Shown here: positions 10,184 to 21,699 of the stretch, piece after piece | How the letters are laid out: every line of letters begins with the position of its first letter | How positions within the stretch are numbered: the stretch's first letter is position 1 | Assembly: GCA_017893485.1 (NCBI GenBank) | Contig: CM030365.1 | Span: 47,486,458-47,550,457, forward strand | Direction: 5' to 3' | Length of the DNA: 64,000 nt | Source of the DNA: Hemerocallis citrina | Taxonomy: Eukaryota > Streptophyta > Magnoliopsida > Asparagales > Asphodelaceae | Program-made: the position numbers and the translations under genes | Notes under the pieces: model-generated | Database searches by the model: none | What the model saw: only the letters and a program-made list of their open reading frames with translations | What the model was told of the DNA's origin: nothing

Positions 10184-11927
10184 ATAACCCTTTGCAATAT
10201 ATTGAGCATAATTTTTAAAAAGAGAGAAAATAACAAAATTATTTTTGAAAAAATTCTATAATAACTTCTATACAATATTGCATGCACCTTTTTAAGATTT
10301 GATTAAGAGATAGGATTGGACTTCAAAATTTGGATGGAGAAAGAGTGAGAAGTTGTCTCCTACATTTGCTTTTTAAAAAAAAAATTCTTAGACCAAAAGT
10401 AGTTTAGCATAATATATTGTATACACATGCAATGTTATTATGTTTGGCAACTTCATCCCGATTCCAAAATGTCAACATCTAACTACATGGAAAATAGTCA
10501 CTGTTATTTATGCAATGTCACTGTTATTTATCAATAGATAACAACTACACAAAAAATAGCCAGGAAAATGCAGAATCAATTTTTACATAAATTATGGAGC
10601 ATAGAATATTACAATTCAAAAAAAATCACAACCATAAAAAAAAAAAAAAATCAGAAGCATAATAAAACTACATCTTTCCTCATGCTGTGATTTCGACTCA
10701 TGTGAAGAGTGTATTACAACCATTAGCCCAATTTGAAAATGGAGTATGTGAAGGTTTCTAAGACCGCTTAATATATCTGTGATGTGAAGGTACTTATGAC
10801 AGCTTAACATATATGTGGTATGTGAAGGTATCTAAGACAAATACAGTAATCCTACCTTGGTCTATTTGTGAAGTAACTTTTGAGTTGAGTACCTGTAGAG
10901 ATATCTCAACTCTAATCTAACCAGAATTTGCTAACTCCATTTTCTCCTTCTCTCCAGGAATTTAAGCTTAAATAAATTTAAAGTTAACATACCTCAATTA
11001 CTAAGCTAAATACCAACCCAAAAGATACCTGCAGAAATTTAAAACTGGAGGTAAGCATGCTCCCTGGGTTATATAGGTCTGCCCACTTCAAAAATATCTG
11101 TGTATCCAATCAGGACCTTGCTGTCTGTATACTTTTTCTGTTCCCTTTTAAGCAATAATTTTTTATACTAAAGCTTATCATTTGTTTTGTATTAGTGGAT
11201 CCTCTCAAGCATCTGATTCCCATTTGTCCTTAAATTCTCATTAATGAAGCATTAGGCAGTTAAACAGACATCATCATTAGATCCATCCAATGATGAATGG
11301 CAACAAAACGTAGGAGTAATACACCGAAAATCGAATCAAATTTCAAAGTATTTTATATATAACCAAAAATATATATATAAAATAAAATAAAATAAAATAA
11401 AATAAAAACACTAAGAAGGTGATATTTTCAAGCACACTGCACCAACAACAATCCGAACTTCATAAATAAGACCATCAAAGATGAAACCTCTGAAATGAAT
11501 GCTCTGATAGGATGAGTTTAGACATGCAGATCAACATGACCAAATGGAAGAATATATAATGGAAAAAGGAAATAATTTAAATTTTAAAAAATGAATAAAT
11601 CACCTTAAAGAAAGGGAATTGGTAGTTTGTCTCTTCTCTTATCTCTCAAGAGAGAGAATGAGAGATGAGAAATGAGGAGGCTGCATTGGAGTTTTCTCCT
11701 CGTCATTCATGGTGAAGTAAATTTATTGATTGTTGGAAAATCTGGGAAGGAGGGAAGGAAGGAGGGCCAATTTCTCTCTCTACCCAAATTTAGTACTCCG
11801 ATCTTTTTTCTCTCCTGCTCTTTTGAATAGAAGAATGATTTGCTTATTAGTACTCCATTAATTGAAAACTTTGTGTATCATTCCTCTCAAATGTCCATAA
11901 TTTTATATTAATTTCTCTTAAACTAAT
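10184..11927. other. Unassigned AT-rich sequence between E2 and Helitron remnants
   Basis: About 1.7 kb of AT-rich DNA with no convincing gene. Visible details: three imperfect copies of TATGTGAAGGTWTCTAAGAC spaced by 50-60 bp (10745-10840); an (AAAAT)n run at 11376-11406; a purine/pyrimidine-rich block at 11635-11820 with CTCTC and GGAGGGAAGG runs that could be an untranslated leader. A short minus-strand ATG frame near 11709 is only about 23 codons. This may be the host sequence into which E2 and the Helitrons inserted. Confidence 0.4.
11376..11406. repeat. (AAAAT)n microsatellite
   Basis: About six uninterrupted copies of AAAAT follow a short TA run in the unassigned AT-rich stretch. Confidence 0.9.
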
Positions 11928-12085
11928 CTATATAATAAAACACAAAGAAAGCTATCAAGTGGTTATCCTTCAATCCTTCAAAATTAATGGTCCAAATCTA
12001 ACATCAAAAACATATTTTCCCTTCCAAAAGTTTTTTCCCAAAACTTAAGTTCAAATCCCCCCAAACAACTCTTTTATTCATTTAA

Positions 12086-12133
<48 letters not shown>
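11928..12133 (+). mobile_element. Helitron 5'-end fragment with CT/TA repeat
   Basis: TCTATATAATAAAACACAAA begins after an A, as Helitron 5' ends do (A^T target). The next 150 bp (CAAAGAAAGCTATCAAGTGG and onward) are homologous to the left end of the Helitron at 16805-17383. The fragment runs into a (CT)n tract (about 12089-12117) and a (TA)n tract, after which homology stops. No 3' end belonging to it is obvious; it could be an older, truncated insertion. Confidence 0.6.
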
Positions 12134-12134
<1 letters not shown>

Positions 12135-12250
12135 GGGAAATACTCCATTGAAAACGTAAATGTTGTGAAAACACGTGAAAACCACCTAGGCCGTTGTTAT
12201 AAGTGGTTTTCCACGTTTTCATCGCTACAGTACGTTTTCAATGGAGCATT

Positions 12251-12255
<5 letters not shown>
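12134..12255. mobile_element. Foldback MITE in (TA)n, family 1
   Basis: About 120 bp bounded by GGGAAATACTCCATTGAAAACG on the left and its imperfect reverse complement CGTTTTCAATGGAGCATTTCTC on the right. A second internal inversion is visible (GTGAAAACCACC against GTGGTTTTCCACG). Both ends abut (TA)n tracts, so TA expansion hides any target duplication. No coding capacity. Confidence 0.7.

Positions 12256-12306
<51 letters not shown>
12256..12306. repeat. (TA)n microsatellite
   Basis: About 25 TA units between two different foldback elements. The nearest non-TA bases on both sides are element ends. Confidence 0.95.
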
Positions 12307-12308
<2 letters not shown>

Positions 12309-12476
12309 GTAAAAGGGATATGAGCAACTTGCTCATTTAGTAAATGAGCAATTGATTATGTGGCATGCATGTGATACATTGGACAACTAACTCTTTTAAG
12401 GATTTTTCAATTACATGTATGCCACATCATCAATTGCTTATTTACTAAATGAACAAGTTGCTCATACCCCTTTTTC

Positions 12477-12478
<2 letters not shown>
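12307..12478. mobile_element. Foldback MITE in (TA)n, family 2
   Basis: About 172 bp with roughly 65-bp inverted arms. The left arm starts GGGTAAAAGGGATATGAGCA and contains TTGCTCATTTAGTAAATGAG; the right arm is its reverse complement with few mismatches and ends CCCCTTTTTCCC. The loop is only about 40 bp, so the element is almost a palindrome. Flanked on both sides by (TA)n. Confidence 0.75.

Positions 12479-12510
<32 letters not shown>
12479..12510. repeat. (TA)n microsatellite
   Basis: About 15 TA units between the family-2 foldback element and the first copy of the 322-bp duplication. Confidence 0.95.
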
Positions 12511-12512
<2 letters not shown>

Positions 12513-12832
12513 TATTATTAAGCAAAGCCTTATTTTGCTGGCTTTTTACTGTTATACCATCACAAACATAAAGGGCTAAAAAAATATATAGGGGTCAAAA
12601 ATGTAATTTGCATGCCTAATAAATCTATACTATATCAAAACCGGGTTGAATTAAATCTATACTATCAAAAACCAGGCTGAATTAAAGATGAACAATAAAA
12701 ACTAGGTTTAATTACTACACTGATAAAGGTGAACAATAAATATAATCATGCACCCATTAATTAAATTGTGTGATTACTAGAAAGGTGCCTACTACAAGGT
12801 AATTAAAATTTCGATTCCTCTCCCATAAACAT
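12511..12832 (+). repeat. Upstream copy of 322-bp tandem duplication (Helitron 5' end)
   Basis: Begins ACTATTATTAAGCAAAGCC and ends CCCATAAACAT. The same 322 bp recurs at 12837-13158 with no difference that I can see by eye; the four bases CTAT join them. The downstream copy starts with a proper Helitron 5' end (TCTATACTATT at 12832), whereas here the first bases are replaced by the (TA)n tract. Both copies contain two further TCTATACTAT motifs. Confidence 0.85.
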
Positions 12833-12836
12833 CTAT

Positions 12837-13158
12837 ACTATTATTAAGCAAAGCCTTATTTTGCTGGCTTTTTACTGTTATACCATCACAAACATAAAGG
12901 GCTAAAAAAATATATAGGGGTCAAAAATGTAATTTGCATGCCTAATAAATCTATACTATATCAAAACCGGGTTGAATTAAATCTATACTATCAAAAACCA
13001 GGCTGAATTAAAGATGAACAATAAAAACTAGGTTTAATTACTACACTGATAAAGGTGAACAATAAATATAATCATGCACCCATTAATTAAATTGTGTGAT
13101 TACTAGAAAGGTGCCTACTACAAGGTAATTAAAATTTCGATTCCTCTCCCATAAACAT
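12837..13158 (+). repeat. Downstream copy of 322-bp tandem duplication
   Basis: Second, apparently identical copy of 12511-12832. It is the left terminal sequence of the Helitron, followed at 13159 by the 5'-untranslated part of the captured ARF gene. Confidence 0.85.
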
Positions 13159-13577
<419 letters not shown>

Positions 13578-13810
13578 TAATCGCTTTTGTGATGCTATTT
13601 TATTATGCAACAAGAAAAGGAATGGTTTATTACGGTATCGATCGATCAATCTGAAATCTATCCATAATTGGGGGTCAGTTGATATCAAGATGATGTTGTT
13701 TTGAGTCTGTATTGGTATTTGGCCTATCCGATCCTCATACTTAGCTTTAAAATTTGGGATCTTGATTTGGTTTTACTTTTTTTTATTTGACTTTTGGTTA
13801 GAAAGGTTTG

Positions 13811-14526
13811 ATGCTGCCTTTTATGGTTTATTACGGCACATCAACATATGTTTTATTCTCTTTGGCACTGATGAATGGACCAAAACTGTGCTTCTCTTCT
13901 CAGGTGAATGAGTTTCAATGTAATGTTTGGTTATTTTTAGTCCAATTTCCTCACGTTTGTTATTACCCCATTGTAGGTGTATGTGGTCTTACATGGGAAG
14001 CAATTATGGAGAAAACCCAGATGAGATTTCGAAGCAAACCCACCAAATGCTTGCTTCTATTCATGACATAAGGCAGTTTTATTTTATTTTTTTATAACTT
14101 TTATGAAATGGATTTGTAGAATTGTTGGTATATTAAATGGAAAAGGATTGAATAGTGTTGGTTATTTTGGACAGCATTGAGAAAGCAAAGGAATCCCATA
14201 TTTATAGCTATAGTAATGAGTTTAGAGGGTCTGCTGCGAAGTTAACTCAAGAACAAGCATCAAAGTTGGCTGGTAATTTGAGATTTGAGGGTTTTTTTTT
14301 TTTGTTTTTTTTTTGTTTTTGAATAACTTTTTTGGATTGTGTTATGTGATATATTGTTTGATTACAGAGATGCCCAATGTGGTTTCGGTGTTTCGAAATG
14401 AGAAGAGAAGCTTGCATACTACTCATTCATGGGACTTTATGGGTCTTCAGATTGATGAAGCCATGGAGATACCGGGGTTCTCTACGAAGAGTCAGAGGAA
14501 TGTTATTGTTGGTTTCATTGACACTG
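13811..14526 (+). pseudogene. Captured exons 1-4 of a subtilisin-like serine protease
   Basis: Plant subtilases are secreted proteases with signal peptide, I9 inhibitor prodomain and S8 catalytic domain. Exon 1 (13811-13903) encodes a hydrophobic signal peptide ending LCFSSQ. Intron 13904-13976 has GT/AG ends. Exon 2 (13977-14067) gives VYVV then MGSNYGENPDEISKQTHQML, with one extra T near 13988 breaking the frame. At its end the expected GTAAGG donor reads ATAAGG. Exon 3 (14175-14272) gives HIYSYSNEFRGSAAKLTQEQ. Exon 4 (14368-14526) gives VVSVFRNEKRSLHTTHSWDF and ends VIVGFIDTG, the catalytic Asp motif, followed by a GTGAGT donor. The His, Asn and Ser parts of the triad are missing. It is a 5' gene fragment inside the Helitron. 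Confidence 0.87.
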
Positions 14527-15264
14527 GTGAGTTAAAGAGTATTATAGTGAATTTAGAGGTTCATTGTGTACATAGTTCTTGAAATGCTTTTGAATCTCTC
14601 TACCTTGAAACATGGTTGCTGCAAATGTAGGGGTATGCCACTATCATTAATTTAGGAAACATGAATATGTGTGAAACCATCAAATTTGATAGAAATGAAT
14701 CGATATGTTGTAATTTGCAGTCTCACATGTAGCACTTTACAAGACCAGGTTACTGAAGGAATTTATCCTACATTGTAGTGCTTCGTATGAGTGTTAAAAA
14801 TATAGTTGGGAAGCAGCGGCACATTTGCAAAATTAGTTGGTTTTGCTAATCTATATATTGATGAAGATTTGAGAACATAGTGGAGGTAACTTGAGAATTG
14901 AACTAGCAGAGGTGTTCAATAGAGTATAATGATGTATGTGAAATGGGTTTTCAGTAGCATATAATGATGTATGTGAATGATGGCTGGCTCGAGAGTATTG
15001 TAAAGAAGAGTTGGATACGGGATTCATGTTGGTGAAAGGACGGAAAATTGACTAAGAACGTGAGTGAAGATGAAAGTAGGAAATATTGTTGTAGTTTTTA
15101 ATGAAGAAGGAACATAAAGAGTATTATTGTGGATTCGGTTTTAAGTATTATGATTAACTGAATGTATGAGAAATTTTGAGTTCATATTGTATGTGGATCT
15201 ATCTGTATATTGAAGTGTAATGTCTTAGTGTGAGAAACGAGAATGCATGTACTATGAAAATGCC
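14527..15264 (+). other. Helitron interior without recognisable gene
   Basis: Begins with a splice donor after the last subtilase exon, so the first part may be the captured intron. No further subtilase coding is visible. Two copies of GTATAATGATGTATGTGAA near 14923 and 14958 are the only internal repeat I noticed. Nothing else recognised. Confidence 0.5.
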
Positions 15265-15525
15265 CTTAAATTGAGATAATTAACCTTGAGAAACTCAAAA
15301 ATATAGTATGATTTCTTCAAATTGAGATAATTAACCTTGAGAAACTCAAACACCAGTATGATTTGCATGTATCGGGAAAATACATGCATTCAAAGTTCAA
15401 AATGAATATAAATTGTGAAGCCAATAATTAACCTTGAGAAACTCAAAAGTATAGTATGATTTGCATGTATTGGGAAAATAATTAACACATGCACGCAAAG
15501 ATCAAAATGAATAAATTGTGAAGCC
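15265..15525 (+). repeat. Imperfect tandem repeats inside the Helitron
   Basis: AATTAACCTTGAGAAACTCAA occurs three times (near 15278, 15329 and 15427). The last two copies are each followed by AGTATGATTTGCATGTAT, GGGAAAATA and a block ending AAATTGTGAAGCC. Units are about 50 and 100 bp. Confidence 0.8.
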
Positions 15526-15539
15526 CTTGAACTACCCTT

Positions 15540-15700
15540 GATAACCTTCCATATTAATCCTTCATCCTCTATATATATACACCAAATTGCATTCGGTTCT
15601 TTTTTTCCCTCTAAATAAAAATTCAACTCTGTCCCTTGCTCTCCCTCCAAACTGTAATAGATTCTCAACAGCCAACAAGGTAAGATTTTTAGGGTTTCGT
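15540..15700 (+). promoter_or_regulatory. Promoter / 5'-UTR-like captured fragment
   Basis: CTCTATATATATACACC at 15569-15585 resembles a TATA box. It is followed after about 30 bp by a pyrimidine-rich leader and then CAACAAG|GTAAGATTTTTAGGG at 15674 onward, a good splice donor with a TTTAGGGTTTC stretch typical of plant leader introns. No coding exon follows before the Helitron end, so if real it is a captured gene start of unknown origin. Inferred from signals only. Confidence 0.4.
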
Positions 15701-15913
15701 TTTAACGATTTAAAGTTTTTTGGGGTTTCAGTCATAATACTTTTTTTTCTTCCATTTAGAATTACCTTCTGATATTAATTTTTGATGCCTTGCATTTGTG
15801 GAGATTTTAAGATTTCGAGTTATTACGAGTAGTCACCCACTGTCATGAGCTATATTAGTATACATGTTTTTTGTACGCGTGCATCGCACGTGCATTATAC
15901 TAGTATATATATA

Positions 15914-16257
15914 GGGAAGTCTTCCGTTGTGCACTCGGCCTTCCCGCCTTTGTATCGACAATCTGAACCGTTCACATTGATCTACACATCTAAATTAGTC
16001 TAAATATGTAAAATCAAATCATTTGAAATTCATTTGCCCATCCATTGAAGTGTTACAAAATTATATGGTTGAAAATTATTATTTTTTAGAGTCACATGAT
16101 GGATGGACAAATGAATTTCAAATGATTTGATTTTACATATTTAGACTAATTTAGATGTGTAGATCAATGTAAACAGCTCGGGTCGTCGATACGAAGGCGG
16201 GAAGGCCGAGTGTACACGAGTGCACACGGAGGGGTGGTGCACAATAGAAGATTTTCC
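15914..16257. mobile_element. Foldback MITE in (TA)n, family 3, copy a
   Basis: About 344 bp with arms near 150 bp: left GGGAAGTCTTCCGTTGTGCA, right (reverse complement) GGAAAATCTTCTATTGTGCA. Both arms share CTCGGCCTTCCCGCCT and CATTGATCTACACATCTAAA. The left arm lacks about 30 bp present in the right. A (TA)n run lies on both sides, and the left one directly adjoins the Helitron end at 15903. Confidence 0.8.
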
Positions 16258-16279
16258 TATATATATGTATATATATATA

Positions 16280-17541
<1,262 letters not shown>

Positions 17542-18038
17542 TATTTACATATGGGCCCATAATAATGTGAGACTCACAACTGTTAAGTAATAAGCATTTT
17601 AACGTATAATCAACCAAGGAAGATGCATGGCATACTTCGTTATAAATCTCTTAAGAAGGTTAACTGCGCATATCTGTGACCCTCAATGGTTCAATTCCCT
17701 TCTCAAAAGTTAAAGGCATTGATTAAGAAACCTTTTAGGAGACATATTTTTTCTTCAACGCTGTTTCCCCTTGCAGTAAATGGAAGTGGTGTCTTTTCAG
17801 GTGGCAGCAGTTTCTTTCAACACGTGCCCAAATAGTTCAATAGAGTTGAAAGATAAGAATCGGAGAAAATAAGAATCGGAGAAAATATAAAATCCTAATA
17901 ACAGTCATAACTTTAATTATCAAACCCCCCACCCACCATTATTTTTCGACACCTACCACCACCCCCCCGCGTGCTCGCACGCGTTAGTAATATTCTATTA
18001 AAAATAAATTATAAAATGCCTAAAATGACCCTCCTCTT
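17542..18038. other. Sequence between Helitron and PPR-like fragment
   Basis: About 500 bp without a gene that I recognise. A perfect short palindrome, CGCGTGC-TC-GCACGCG (17969-17984), is followed at once by TTAGT, loosely like a Helitron 3' hairpin but without the CTRR end. A direct repeat AGAATCGGAGAAAATA occurs twice at 17856-17890. Confidence 0.4.
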
Positions 18039-18253
18039 ATGTTTGCAGTCTTCTCTTTCTTCTCCTTTCTCTATTCCAAAACCCACCACATACAATCAAC
18101 CATTTCCCTCTACCACTCCCTCCTCAAACTCAATATCCAACCTAACATCATCTCCCTCAACGCAACCCTCCACTCCTATTTCCATATCAATCAAAACCAT
18201 CATGCCCTCATACATGTATTGTTCGATGAAATGCCCCAACGAGGCTTTTCACT
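18039..18253 (+). pseudogene. PPR-like gene fragment cut by E4
   Basis: An open frame from ATG 18039 gives 72 residues before E4 starts at 18254. It contains TISLYHSLLKLNIQPNIISL then NATLHSYF and, about 35 residues later, HVLFDEMPQRGFS. The spacing and the VFDEMP.RG phrase resemble two successive pentatricopeptide-repeat motifs; such proteins bind organelle RNA. The frame continues into the LTR but that part is not related. I cannot tell whether this is the start of a host gene interrupted by the retrotransposon (TCACT at 18249-18253 would be the target duplication) or another captured fragment. The assignment rests on a few short motifs. Confidence 0.5.
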
Positions 18254-18892
18254 TGTTGCTGCTAATTTTGGTGTGGGAGCAATCGGATGATGTGTTCTTT
18301 TTTTTAATGGAGAAAGCAACGATCTGAACTGTCAATCAAAATTTGATATGGATGGTTGATGATCCCCTAAATCTGGATCTAGATGGCTGGCAACGTCTGG
18401 ATCTTAGATATGGATGGTCGAAAATGTATGAAAACCTGCAAAAAGTCTTAACACCAGAGGTGGCTTCAACAAAAGACCCTCCGACGTTCAAGTCAACCAC
18501 CCATAATAATGAATAGAGTTTTTATTGGAGAAATATTGATCACTTTTGGCTGAATGAAGTGGGATAGTATTTATAGGTTAGGAACCAGTTATAAAAGATA
18601 GACTTGGAAATATATCTTTCAATATTTGCTTGGAGCTTCCCCTAGTGAAAGGATATAATTAGTTATTTAAAACCTGAATTAGGGGGGATTTGACTAACAA
18701 TGGTAATTAGTTGGAAATCCCTCCTCTTTAGGTTATAAGCAAGCCGTAATTGTGGATCTGGTTGAGCTGATGGGCCTGAAAACGACCCATATTCTTCCAG
18801 TAGGTATGTCGTTGATGTGAAATTACTGTACTACTCTTAAAAGCTTTGCGATGTGCACTGGAATCATGTGGCTCCAATATTTACCCATATCA
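18254..18892 (-). repeat. E4 3' LTR
   Basis: On the minus strand it starts TGATATGGGTAAATATT at 18892 and ends with the reverse complement of TGTTGCTGCTAATTTTGGTG at 18254. Both ends match the E3 LTR ends. A TATAAATA box lies on the minus strand at 18575-18568. Length 639 bp. Confidence 0.82.
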
Positions 18893-18915
18893 AAAGCACT
18901 CCACTCCTGAAGGTT
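18893..18915 (-). other. E4 polypurine tract region
   Basis: On the minus strand CAGGAGTGGAGTGCTTT immediately precedes the LTR start. It is less pure than in E3 but in the right place. Confidence 0.55.
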
Positions 18916-19434
18916 GGGCATCACAGTCTTCGATGAGTAGTTCGTTTTGCTTTGGGCAATCAGGAGAGCATATATAATATTTGAGGACACTTGGATTCTT
19001 GTTTGGAGCTTCTTCGGTCAGTAACTATCTTGCATAACTTCCAATTAGTATTTTTAGATTTTATAATTTTTAACTAATTTTTTGAAATTTCAATTATTTT
19101 TCAAATATTTTAATTAATTTTACCGAATTTATAATTATTTTATAGAATTTTTTAATTAACTTTTCTAAATTTATAATTAACTTTTGGAATTTTTAATTAA
19201 TTTTCTAAATTTATAATTATTTTGAAGAAATTTTAATTAAATTTTTCAAATTTATAATCATTTTCAGAAACTTTAATCAATTTTCACGAATTTATAATCA
19301 TTCTTTAGAATATTAACCACAAAAATCAAAGGAGGGTGTGAATATTGAGGAGATCTAACTGCCCCTATGGTGCCTCACGCAGGGGTGTTCGAATGACAGT
19401 CCAAGCATCGACCCCGATAGGGCTTGGCTCGGCT
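18916..19434 (-). other. E4 3' UTR, AT-rich block
   Basis: No gene. 19040-19320 is a run of imperfect units around AATTTATAATTATTTT and TTTAATTAATTTT, about 30-35 bp apart. An AT-rich block also precedes the PPT of E3 (39740-40150), so this looks like a lineage feature. The block at 19345-19434 (GAGGAGATCTAACTG...GGGGTGTTCGAATGAC) recurs in diverged form at 20836-20915. Confidence 0.6.
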
Positions 19435-20183
19435 TTAGGTGTAATGTCTCGTACCCCACTCAGCACTGCATGCGCCTATGAGTGCGTACACATACTACCC
19501 GCCTAAAATAAAACCTAATCAAGACCCCACCACAGAACAAACCTAATCACGACCCCACCATAGGATACAGCCTAAAAAAAAGATCTAGCTTAAGCTGGTA
19601 GTCTTGTATCATAGACACGTATTCATACTTTTCCCATACCCTCATTTCTTCCAATGTTGGAGGATTATTTCCACAACTTTCTACCTACCACCTTACAAAC
19701 TTCCTCACATGTGCAAGCATGCACACCCAACAAGCTCCCACCCCATTATTCATGCATGCCCAGCCACCACTTTTTCCCCTTAGGCCCATATGTTTATGTA
19801 TTCTACATATATACACAATACTTTCTGTTTTTGAAGGCCTATATATATATATATATATATATATGGGCCTACAAATCGAGATTTGGATAACTCAAATCGC
19901 TCATCTCTATATATGAGATGGTGAGATGGGTGAGAAGAAAATAATTTTTTAGAGATGAGCGATTTGAGTTATCCAAATCTCGATCACACCGTTCAAATTA
20001 CTATTCATGTCATCTAGATGGTGTGTATAAAATTTCAAGTGATTTTGAGACATGTAGCCTAAGCATCAAAGTGTTCAAATAAATGCATATATTAGTATTT
20101 CCCACCATCTTCATGATGTACTGAACGCTTTGAAGTATGGAGTAACTATATATATCCATTTCACCATCTCATAATAGGATGAC

Positions 20184-20215
<32 letters not shown>
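19435..20215. mobile_element. Insert in E4 UTR with foldback structure in (TA)n
   Basis: Not part of the repeat pattern on either side. It contains a perfect 35-bp inverted repeat: 19875-19909 (ATCGAGATTTGGATAACTCA...) against 19950-19984, with a 40-bp loop. Overlapping this is a second inverted pair, TATGAGATGGTGARATGG at 19912-19929 and its complement at 20156-20173, about 260 bp apart, which looks like a MITE. (TA)n runs flank it at 19842-19863 and 20183-20210. Outer limits of the insert are uncertain. Confidence 0.5.
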
Positions 20216-20216
<1 letters not shown>

Positions 20217-20860
20217 TTCTGGTGTCTTAGAGTAGGTGCCCGGTTTGGATCCCATGGTTCGTCTCGGATTGGATCGGTTCGACTCCCATGGTTCGGCCTG
20301 GTTTGGGTCCCATGGTTTCGCTAAGATCAACTGGGTTTGGCTGGGATCACGTGGTTCGGCTCAGATCGGCTCGATGCGAATTTTGAGAGGACCAGACGGT
20401 TAGGGACCTTGACCAAAAAAGTAAAACATTGTGGAGTCTCATATTAGAATCCAATACCCCAGCTTTTACAACCGAACGACCTAACTAGTGGACCATGGTT
20501 CGGACCTGTTGTAACTCTGCAACGTGAACTATGTATCATTTGGCTGAGATGGGACATCTTCGGTAAAAATAAAATGCCTTTTGTTTGGCAGCTCAGGTTC
20601 GACCTAGGTCCTCGGGCTTGGCAACCGAACAGCCTAACCAATGGACCAAGGAGTAGATTTGTTGTAGCTCTGCAACGGGAACTATTTAGACCATTATTGC
20701 CGAGGTGGGACTTCTTCGGTAAAAATGAAATGGAGAGCACGATTATTTAGGATATCTTACTAGAAATTAGGGGTGCACAACTTTTGAGGACATTCGGCGG
20801 TAGATTAGGGATGCATGATTTCGAGGAGATCCGACGGCGGATCATAGCGCCTCACACCAG
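20216..20860 (-). repeat. E4 3' UTR, two-copy repeat
   Basis: A unit of about 150 bp occurs twice: near 20460-20585 and 20615-20735. Each contains an AACCGAAC..CCTAAC motif, then GTTGTARCTCTGCAACG and TCTTCGGTAAAAAT. Before it, CCCATGGTTCG and similar GGTTCGGCT phrases repeat irregularly (20225-20380). Non-coding. Confidence 0.7.
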
Positions 20861-21625
20861 GGGTTCTCAAATGACAAGCCGAGCACCGCCCCGACGAGGC
20901 TCAACTAGGCTTGATGGGGCTCGATTCAGATCAGACTAGGCTTGGCTCAGATCGAGCGTTGCTTGGTTCAGATCAGGCTAGCAATAGAATCAGATTGCAC
21001 GGGGCTCGGTTCGAATTGGGTAAGCTGGCTCGGAGTGGAAGAGGGAGTTCAGATAGGCCGAGCACCGAGCCTAAGTAATTTTTTTGCATATCTTACGAGG
21101 GGTCGAATGACAGGCCGAGCACCGAACCTATGCAACTTTTGCAGATTTGTTGTGAGGTGCTCGAACGACAGGATGAGCACCGAGCCAGGGGGTCGACTCT
21201 GCTTGGATCGATTGGACCGGTTCAGATCAAGGGGCCTGGTCGGATTGGTTCAGACCGGGTCTGTTGTTTCCGATTGGAAAAGGGGGTTCAAACAGGTCGA
21301 GCACTAAGCCAGGGGGCTCGGCTAAGCTCGGCTCATATCGATTGGACCGGTTCAGATCAATAAGCCCAGTTTGGATTGGAGCAGTTTGGACCGGGTGAGC
21401 TGGTTCGGATTGGCAGAGGGGATTTAGATAGGCCGAGCAACGAGCCTAAGCAATTTTTGTGCATTTCTTGTGAGGGACTCGAACAACAGGCCGAGCACCG
21501 AGCCTAAACAAATTTTGTGCATTCTTTGCGAGGAGCTCAAACAACGCGCTGAGCACCGAGCCTAGGTGATTTTTGTGATTGAATGGCTCGAACGATGCCG
21601 AGCACCGAGCCCACCACCTTCGACA
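20861..21625 (-). repeat. E4 3' UTR minisatellite, about 58-bp unit
   Basis: The phrase GGCCGAGCACCGAGCCTAAG recurs with variations at about 21053, 21111, 21430 and 21490, followed each time by an AATTTTTGTGCAT-like stretch and CTCGAACRACA. A related GAGCACCGAGCC phrase occurs at other points. Between 21185 and 21420 a longer unit rich in GGATTGG and GGTTCAGATC is repeated. Non-coding. Confidence 0.75.
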
Positions 21626-21699
21626 AATGTGACTGTCAGGGATTCAGATGAAAAAACCTTTGAACTTAAGAAATCTTTCGCGCTTGGTCTTCCTTAGTG

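Noticed and set aside
20444..20740. 98-codon minus-strand frame
   Set aside because: Spans the two-copy repeat of the E4 UTR; its two similar halves are the repeat units.
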